From contig JAJSAJ010000013.1 of assembly GCA_024274855.1 (NCBI GenBank), positions 1 through 6,358 of the forward strand: a stretch of 6,358 nucleotides of DNA, read 5' to 3'. The position numbers and the translations under genes are program-made. The notes beneath the pieces are model-generated. The model was not told where the DNA came from, did no database searches, and saw only the letters and a list, made by a program, of their open reading frames with translations. Source of the DNA: Planctomycetota bacterium. Its GTDB lineage: Bacteria > Planctomycetota > Planctomycetia > Pirellulales > Pirellulaceae. Every line of letters begins with the position of its first letter. Positions within the stretch are counted from its first letter, which is position 1. This document shows, piece after piece, positions 1-4,914 of the stretch.

Positions 1-293
1 AACTCGGCAAAGCCATTGTAGTCGTCGGGATGAGCAAGCACGCGTGTGCCGGGCTCCCAGCCTTCAATTCGCGACTCGACAATAACGCCAATATTCTCAT
101 GTCCCAGCCACCCCGGCGGGGGCGGCCACGGGACATCGGCCCAACGCCCGTCCCCCGTGTAGGGCCCCATGTTGGTACCGCACAAAGCAATATGGCTGCA
201 CTGCACAAGAGCCTCGCCGTCCGATATTTTCGGCTTGGGCACATCATCCAGCAGGCGGATCTTTCTCGGCGCTTCGAACAGAATGGCTCTCAT
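1..293 (-). CDS. Zinc-type medium-chain alcohol dehydrogenase, N-terminal part (runs off the left edge)
   Basis: The first 97 codons of a gene read from the minus strand; the rest lies outside the window. The protein begins MRAILFEAPRKIRL, typical of the GroES-like N-terminal domain of medium-chain dehydrogenases/reductases, which oxidise alcohols or reduce carbonyls with NAD(P)H. Candidate catalytic-zinc residues are visible: Cys38 in CGTN and His65-Glu66 in the GHE motif of GWLGHENIG. The chain then passes through GWEPGTRVLAHP almost directly to NGFAE, so the four-cysteine structural-zinc lobe of classical alcohol dehydrogenases is absent. The Rossmann cofactor domain is not in view, so substrate and cofactor cannot be assigned. 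The ATG start at 293 is supported by an AAGGG Shine-Dalgarno (plus-strand 303-307) 9 nt upstream. It is divergent from the sigma factor gene and probably unrelated to it. Confidence 0.88.
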   Translation of the reverse strand, partial: MRAILFEAPRKIRLLDDVPKPKISDGEALVQCSHIALCGTNMGPYTGDGRWADVPWPPPPGWLGHENIGVIVESRIEGWEPGTRVLAHPDDYNGFAE

Positions 294-355
294 GATTTCG
301 ATCCCTTGAGAGGAAAGACGCGGCATCTTCGCGACGAAACCGATGCATAGTGACC

Positions 356-384
356 ACATTACCGCCCCCCCATGGCAAGGTCAA
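356..384 (-). promoter_or_regulatory. Possible sigma70-like promoter for the dehydrogenase gene
   Basis: Read on the minus strand, TTGACC (384 to 379) matches the -35 consensus TTGACA at five of six bases. After a 17-bp spacer comes TAATGT (361 to 356), which keeps the key T1, A2 and T6 of the -10 box but matches only three of six bases. This would place transcription start near 349 and leave a leader of about 55 nt before the ATG at 293. The spacing is ideal but the -10 is weak, and planctomycete promoters are poorly characterised. Confidence 0.35.
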
Positions 385-511
385 GACGCTGAGGAAAGCA
401 AGAAACGGCAACGCACGCATTCTCACGAACAAACGGCACGGGCTGTGAGGCTTTCCCGTACACTCCGCCATCCAAACGAGTGGGCGCAGTACCCATCCAC
501 CTCCGAGGAAG

Positions 512-549
512 AAAAAAAACGGCGGATATGATAGAGTAAATCCGCTGTT
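512..549 (-). terminator. Hairpin with T-tract, terminator-like on the minus strand
   Basis: GCGGAT (522-527) and ATCCGC (540-545) form an inverted repeat around a 12-nt loop. Three more pairs (518-520 with 547-549) lie beyond one mismatch, which is a G-U pair if the plus strand is transcribed and A-C if the minus strand is. Next to it is a run of eight A (512-519), so a minus-strand transcript would form a hairpin followed by U8, the layout of an intrinsic terminator. The puzzle is that no minus-strand gene lies upstream, so the transcript would have to be antisense to the sigma gene or a small RNA. It could also be chance or an operator. Confidence 0.28.
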
Positions 550-755
550 CGTTACCGGAGACGGTGCCGGACGGATCTTGGTAGTGATGAATCGAGCGTC
601 ACGTGGTTCCGCCCCGGAGGAGCCCAGGTTCTTGCCTTGCTCGTGGCGACGTCGCTTTTGCAATGCCGACCGCCGTTGCGATGGCTGGTTCACACAAAGA
701 GAATCGAATTTTACCGACACCCGGGCAACCAGGACTTTCTGCTTGAGTTCAAACT

Positions 756-1373
756 GTGGCTGACCATTCCGCGGATGATTTCGGTGGGCAGGAACGCTCC
801 GATCTTTCGGACGGTACGTTGCTGCGCCGATTTCAAGCGGGTGAAGACGATGCGGCGACCGCAATCTATCTGCGTTATGCCAAGCGATTGCAATCGTTGG
901 CCCGCTCGCAAACCGGTGACGAGCTGGCTATTCGAGTCGACCCCGAGGACGTTGTCCAGTCGGTTTTTCGCACGTTCTTTCGCCGCGCGGCGGACGGACA
1001 TTATGATATCCCGGATGGCGAGGAGCTTTGGAAACTGTTCTTGGTAATCGCCCTAAACAAAATCCGCGGATTGGGCCAGTTTCATCGTGCCGCCAAGCGA
1101 AATGTATCGCGCACAACCACGCTGTCACCAATCGGACCAACGGTGGCCGAGGGGGATTCGGCAAACGAAAACGCACTCACCGTCCTCCGTCTAACCATCC
1201 ACGATTTGCTTGATCAACTGCCCGATACCCAACGGCAGATGGTGTTGCTTCGAATTGAAGGACATGATGTTCAATCGATCGCGACCGGAACGGGGCGTTC
1301 AAAACGATCGGTCGAACGCGTGCTTCAGGAATTCCGTAAACGTCTCGGTTCCCATTTGCAGCGAAACGAGTAA
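756..1373 (+). CDS. ECF-type RNA polymerase sigma factor, planctomycete kinase-associated type
   Basis: A 205-residue sigma70-family protein of the extracytoplasmic-function class, which directs RNA polymerase to a specific promoter set. Region 2 spans about residues 17-105, with LSDGTLLRRFQAGEDDAA leading in and the -10-recognising helix DPEDVVQSVFRTFFRR at 62-77, followed by the GEELWKLFLVIALNKIRG helix. Region 4 spans about 145-200 (LLDQLPDTQRQMVLLRIEGH) and ends in a helix-turn-helix that recognises the -35 element (about 170-197). There is no region 3, as usual for the class, and no long C-terminal extension. GTG at 756 is the likely start: an in-frame stop lies at 744 and no Met codon precedes region 4. 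The Shine-Dalgarno is weak (GAG at 745-747). No anti-sigma gene is visible; 53 bp downstream is a membrane kinase-like gene, an arrangement seen repeatedly in planctomycetes, which suggests the kinase-like protein signals to it. Confidence 0.92.
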   Translation: MADHSADDFGGQERSDLSDGTLLRRFQAGEDDAATAIYLRYAKRLQSLARSQTGDELAIRVDPEDVVQSVFRTFFRRAADGHYDIPDGEELWKLFLVIALNKIRGLGQFHRAAKRNVSRTTTLSPIGPTVAEGDSANENALTVLRLTIHDLLDQLPDTQRQMVLLRIEGHDVQSIATGTGRSKRSVERVLQEFRKRLGSHLQRNE

Positions 1374-1397
1374 GCGGAATCTGGCACGGAAGGGCAA

Positions 1398-1418
1398 ATG
1401 ATGAAGGACAACCGTTAA
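1398..1418 (+). other. Possible seven-codon leader mini-ORF between sigma and kinase genes
   Basis: Between the sigma stop and the kinase ATG lies ATG-ATG-AAG-GAC-AAC-CGT-TAA. It is preceded by a purine-rich GGAAGGG (1388-1394), a better Shine-Dalgarno-like sequence than the kinase gene has at normal distance from its own start. Ribosomes might reinitiate at the kinase ATG 8 nt after the TAA. With so few codons, this could easily be chance. Confidence 0.15.
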
Positions 1419-1426
1419 ACCAACGC

Positions 1427-4400
1427 ATGAAGAAGATGACATTCGCCGAATTGGAGTCTATCGTTGAAGCCTATGAATCTGCACGAAATAGCGGGCAGGC
1501 GGTGGAGATTGCGCATTTCCTTCCACCACCAACTCACCCTCGTTACGGTGAGATCGCGGTCGAACTATTACGCGTCGATCTTGAGTGCACATGGAATACT
1601 GAGCAGCCGAACCGCTTGACTGAGTATCTTGCTAACTTCCCCGATGTATTGCAGGACACCGCGAGGTTGGCGTCCGTCGCATTCGAGGAGTACCGACTTC
1701 GGCGATTACATGGCGAAGATATTGCCCGCGAGGTGTACCAGGACCAATTCGGTATCGATGTGCGACAATGGCGAGAACTGCCGCTCGGCAGCGCCAACAT
1801 TGCCCCCCTAGACGACGGACTCGATCAAGACTGGCTCCAGCAGCTTTCGATCCATGATCCCATGTCTGCCGGGCGATTGGCAAACGCCATGCACCAACTG
1901 CCAAACGTTGGAGACGCGTTTCTCGATTATCACCTGGTAGGCGAATTGGGACGCGGTGCATTGGGACGCGTCTACCTGGCTCGGCAAGGAGATTTGGCCG
2001 ATCGGTTTGTTGCCCTGAAAGTGACTCCGTGCGTAACCGACGAGCCCCAGCGACTGGCCCAACTACAACACACGAATGTCGTCCCCATTTATTCCGTACA
2101 CCGCGAGGGGTCCTTGCAGGCAGTATGCATGCCGTTTCTCGGCGCTAACACACTGGCTGACATCATGCGCTCGTTTCAAAACAGCAAATCGCTGCCGACC
2201 ACCGGACGGGAACTCGTCAGCACGATGGCTGCCAACCAAGCATCAACGATTCTGACACCGTTGACGTCGCCAGGTCGTGAAGGCGAGGACGCGGAATTTG
2301 GATTGCCCCCTTCGTGCCAGCCCAACAATCGATCCGCGGTGACGCCCCAAACAAAAGAGGCCTCCGAAGTCGGCCTCGGCCCCGCCGAATCGGGGAATCA
2401 GACAGGAAGCGATCCGTCGCCACAAACATCACCCGCCTCCGTTCCAACCGCGTCGCAGTTGAACAGGATGAGCTACCAGGAGGCCGTGGTCTGGATTCTG
2501 ATGCGAACGACCGAAGGGCTACAGCACGCGCATGAACACGGCCTGGTCCACAGCTACTTGAAGCCGGCAAACATTTTGATCAGTGACGACGGTCAGCCTG
2601 TCATTCTGGACTTTCACTTGGCGTCACAGCGCAATCAGTCACTTCCATCGGCAACGATGATCGGCGGCACCTTGCCCTATATGGCCCCGGAGCATATCGA
2701 AGTGCTTCTGAGTGGTGGCCACGTCAACCCTCAAAGCGACCTCTTTTCCCTGGGCGTAATTCTGTTCGAAATGCTGACCGGACACCATCCGTATCCGACG
2801 TACCCCATCCGGCACGGTTCGTTTGACGAAGTCGCCAAACAGATGTGCCATGACCATCGGCAACCACCACCGCCGGCGTGCCGCTATAATCGAGCGGTTT
2901 CCCGCGGCCTGGATTCAGTGATTGCCAAGTGCCTGGCACCCGAACTAACCGACCGTTATCAATCCGCCGGCGAATTCCATGAAGACCTGCACCGACACCT
3001 GAATCACCTGCCCCTACAATATGCTCGAGAACGATCCGTCACCGAACGTGTACACAAATGGACCCGTCGTCATCCGCGGATTGCGTCCGCGACCACGGTT
3101 TCGATCGTCGCAACAGCCCTACTGATTGCCCTGAGCAGCACACTGTGGATTCGTCATAATCGATTCGCCCGGCAAGAGGCTGTTCACGCGATGCGCGATT
3201 TTGATGTGGCAGCTAGTCTTGGCCGAGCGACCCTGAATGTGCCCGGAATCGACGTCGCTACACTCAATGCGGCTGTCGCCGCGCTTCAGGAAACGCTGCG
3301 TCCCTACCGACTCTCGGATGACGGACCATGGTGGAAAACAGCCGCTTATCAACGCTTGTCTCCCTCACAGCAACAGCGGCAACGAGACAATCTTGCCGAG
3401 ATATGCTATTTACTCGCCGCGGGCCGGGCGCAGATTGCGATGCGAGTAGATGGTTCGGAACGAGAAACACAACTGCGGAAGGCACTTCGGTTTAACACAT
3501 ACGGACAACACGTATTTGCCGCCACATTGCTGCCTCGCACATTTCTATTCCAACGCAGTCGAATAGTTGAAGCCACCGGAAAGAAGGACGAGGCCGCATT
3601 GCTTCGCGGACAGGCAAACTCGCGCCCAACAAATGGGCTGCGCGATCAGAGTCGTCTGGCATGGCAATTAACCCAACAACAGAAATACCAGCAAGCGACT
3701 CAGCTCTACCGCCAACTGGTGGCCCAAACACCACATCGTGCGGATCTCTGGTTGAATCTGGGACACTGCCGCCTGGCACTCGGGCAATGGGCGGACGCGA
3801 ATACTTGTTACACAACAGCATTGACACTCCAAGGAGTGTCCCCACTTGCCAGATTCGGTCGCGGCGTGGCAAGACTGCAACAACAGAACTACTCGGAAGC
3901 GATCGAAGATTTTGATTCCGTGCTCGACTCGCAACACGACTGGCCCGCGGCACTGGTCAACCGAGCACTAGCCCGCCAAGGCACAAGAAACTTGACCGCG
4001 GCCGTGAACGATCTGGACATGGCACTCGAACTGGGAGCAACACAAACGCGAATCTATTTCCTGCGAGCTAGAATGAAAGAGCAACTCGATGATCAGCAGG
4101 GAGCGGAAGCGGATAGGAAACAAGGCCTGGAATCACGGCCAACCGATGAACAGAGCTGGATTGCTCGAGGCGTCTATCAACTGGACCGTGACCCACGCGC
4201 AGCACTAGCCGATTTCCAACAGGCGCTCCAGATCAATGCCCAGTCCCGTGTCGCCTTACAGAACTCGGCACACGCTCTCTCGGAACGACTTGGTAGGCCC
4301 AAGGACGCAATCCGCATGCTCGATCGCCTGGTCGCAATCGCTCCAGATGATCCCGACGCGTTGGCCGGACGCGGAGTCCTGCTGGCGCGAACCGGCAAGC

Positions 4401-4678
4401 GAGACCAGGCGATCATCGATGCCCAGGCGACCATCCGGCACCGTCGTCGACCATTACATACCTACCAGGCCGCCTGTATCTATGCGCTGACCTCCCAGGA
4501 TCACAAAACCGATGCTCGGCGAGCCGTTAAACTGCTTGCCAGCGCGTTGAAGCAATCCCCTTCTCTTGTCGGACTCGTCTCAGATGATCCGGATTTGAAG
4601 CCCCTGGCAGGTGACATCGAGTTTCAGCGACTGACGGCGGTCGCCCGCCAATTGAATCAGTTTGCTCCGCAACCATAA
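1427..4678 (+). CDS. Membrane Ser/Thr kinase-like protein with TPR array; probable pseudokinase
   Basis: 1083 residues. Residues 1-160 match the conserved N-terminal region of planctomycete Ser/Thr kinases (FLPPPTHPRYGEI, then FEEYRLRR). The kinase fold spans about 166-523: glycine loop GRGALG at 175-180, ATP lysine K198, a candidate helix-C glutamate E206, APE at 420-422 and D438 in SDLFSLG. About 100 Ser/Thr/Pro-rich residues (250-347) are inserted between hinge and helix E, as in relatives. The catalytic loop reads HSYLKPAN (375-382): Arg and the catalytic Asp of HRD are Ser376 and Tyr377. DFG is DFH (395-397). Lys379, Asn382 and Asp395 remain, so ATP binding may persist while phosphotransfer is doubtful. 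One transmembrane helix (about 552-575) is followed by a helical region and roughly eight TPRs (743-1010), probably periplasmic and protein-binding. The start at 1427 has only a weak, distant Shine-Dalgarno; Met4 is an alternative. Likely co-transcribed with the sigma gene and a candidate controller of it. Confidence 0.93.
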   Translation: MKKMTFAELESIVEAYESARNSGQAVEIAHFLPPPTHPRYGEIAVELLRVDLECTWNTEQPNRLTEYLANFPDVLQDTARLASVAFEEYRLRRLHGEDIAREVYQDQFGIDVRQWRELPLGSANIAPLDDGLDQDWLQQLSIHDPMSAGRLANAMHQLPNVGDAFLDYHLVGELGRGALGRVYLARQGDLADRFVALKVTPCVTDEPQRLAQLQHTNVVPIYSVHREGSLQAVCMPFLGANTLADIMRSFQNSKSLPTTGRELVSTMAANQASTILTPLTSPGREGEDAEFGLPPSCQPNNRSAVTPQTKEASEVGLGPAESGNQTGSDPSPQTSPASVPTASQLNRMSYQEAVVWILMRTTEGLQHAHEHGLVHSYLKPANILISDDGQPVILDFHLASQRNQSLPSATMIGGTLPYMAPEHIEVLLSGGHVNPQSDLFSLGVILFEMLTGHHPYPTYPIRHGSFDEVAKQMCHDHRQPPPPACRYNRAVSRGLDSVIAKCLAPELTDRYQSAGEFHEDLHRHLNHLPLQYARERSVTERVHKWTRRHPRIASATTVSIVATALLIALSSTLWIRHNRFARQEAVHAMRDFDVAASLGRATLNVPGIDVATLNAAVAALQETLRPYRLSDDGPWWKTAAYQRLSPSQQQRQRDNLAEICYLLAAGRAQIAMRVDGSERETQLRKALRFNTYGQHVFAATLLPRTFLFQRSRIVEATGKKDEAALLRGQANSRPTNGLRDQSRLAWQLTQQQKYQQATQLYRQLVAQTPHRADLWLNLGHCRLALGQWADANTCYTTALTLQGVSPLARFGRGVARLQQQNYSEAIEDFDSVLDSQHDWPAALVNRALARQGTRNLTAAVNDLDMALELGATQTRIYFLRARMKEQLDDQQGAEADRKQGLESRPTDEQSWIARGVYQLDRDPRAALADFQQALQINAQSRVALQNSAHALSERLGRPKDAIRMLDRLVAIAPDDPDALAGRGVLLARTGKRDQAIIDAQATIRHRRRPLHTYQAACIYALTSQDHKTDARRAVKLLASALKQSPSLVGLVSDDPDLKPLAGDIEFQRLTAVARQLNQFAPQP

Positions 4679-4694
4679 CGAGACAGGGTCTCGT
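4678..4694 (+). terminator. Compact hairpin at the end of the kinase-like gene
   Basis: ACGAGAC and GTCTCGT form a perfect 7-bp stem with a 3-nt loop (AGG), starting on the last base of the kinase-like stop codon. No T-tract follows, so it is not a classical intrinsic terminator. It may protect or define the 3' end of the sigma-kinase transcript, and it suggests that the downstream gene is separately expressed. Confidence 0.35.
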
Positions 4695-4914
4695 GAAATC
4701 TGTCAGTGCCTCTCTGCCACGCCACTCGCACGCCACAGTACCTGTTTCCCCTGGCCCCTGGCTACGTCCCGCCCCAAGATCTCGTTCTTGATCGAAAACA
4801 CCAGGATTATGGATCTTTCAAACTTTTACTGGCGGACAATCACATCGCTTTCCACTCTTCCCCTGTAACCATCCAAACTAACAAACAATGTCTAGTCTCC
4901 AGGAGAACCAAACC
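4695..4914 (+). other. Intergenic leader before the exported repeat protein
   Basis: About 220 bp without a recognisable gene; a 19-codon frame starting at 4809 has no good start signal and resembles nothing I know. The promoter of the downstream gene is expected here. TTGATC at 4788-4793 resembles a -35 box, but no -10 box sits at the right distance, so I do not call a promoter. The last bases carry the ribosome binding site of the downstream gene. Confidence 0.5.
4901..4905 (+). promoter_or_regulatory. Ribosome binding site fixing the start of the repeat protein
   Basis: AGGAG lies 9 nt before ATG 4915, a near-ideal Shine-Dalgarno. It decides the start of a gene that is open at the right edge and is much stronger than the sites before the sigma and kinase-like genes. 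Confidence 0.75.

Larger units (their letters stand above)
294..755. other. Divergent intergenic region without a convincing gene
   Basis: About 460 bp separate the minus-strand dehydrogenase from the plus-strand sigma factor gene. Several reading frames are open here, but none encodes a protein I recognise. The stretch holds the candidate dehydrogenase promoter (356-384), the hairpin with adjoining A8 tract (512-549) and a 10-bp perfect palindrome GCGACGTCGC (646-655), which could be an operator but is short enough to occur by chance. I could not pick out a clear promoter for the sigma factor gene. The sequence TATGAT at 527-532 resembles a -10 box but lacks a matching -35 at normal spacing. 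Confidence 0.6.

Noticed and set aside
646..655. The perfect palindrome GCGACGTCGC as an operator upstream of the sigma gene.
   Set aside because: It is a single 10-bp palindrome with no second copy in the intergenic region. It is noted in the intergenic entry but is too weak to call as a site.
244..864. A 206-codon minus-strand open frame, with an internal hydrophobic stretch after Met at 420 (MRALPFLAFLSVLTLPW) that looks like a signal peptide.
   Set aside because: It overlaps both the start of the dehydrogenase gene and the N-terminus of the sigma factor, which are clear families. The sequence after the hydrophobic stretch is Arg/Ser/His-rich and resembles no known protein.
4788..4816. 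TTGATC as a -35 box for the exported protein gene.
   Set aside because: At 16-18 bp spacing the downstream hexamers do not resemble a -10 box, so the promoter call is not supported.
4809..4868. A 19-codon frame starting MDLSNFYW upstream of the exported protein gene.
   Set aside because: The purine-rich AGGA lies only 2 nt before the ATG, the peptide has no recognisable feature, and this stretch is better explained as leader or promoter DNA.
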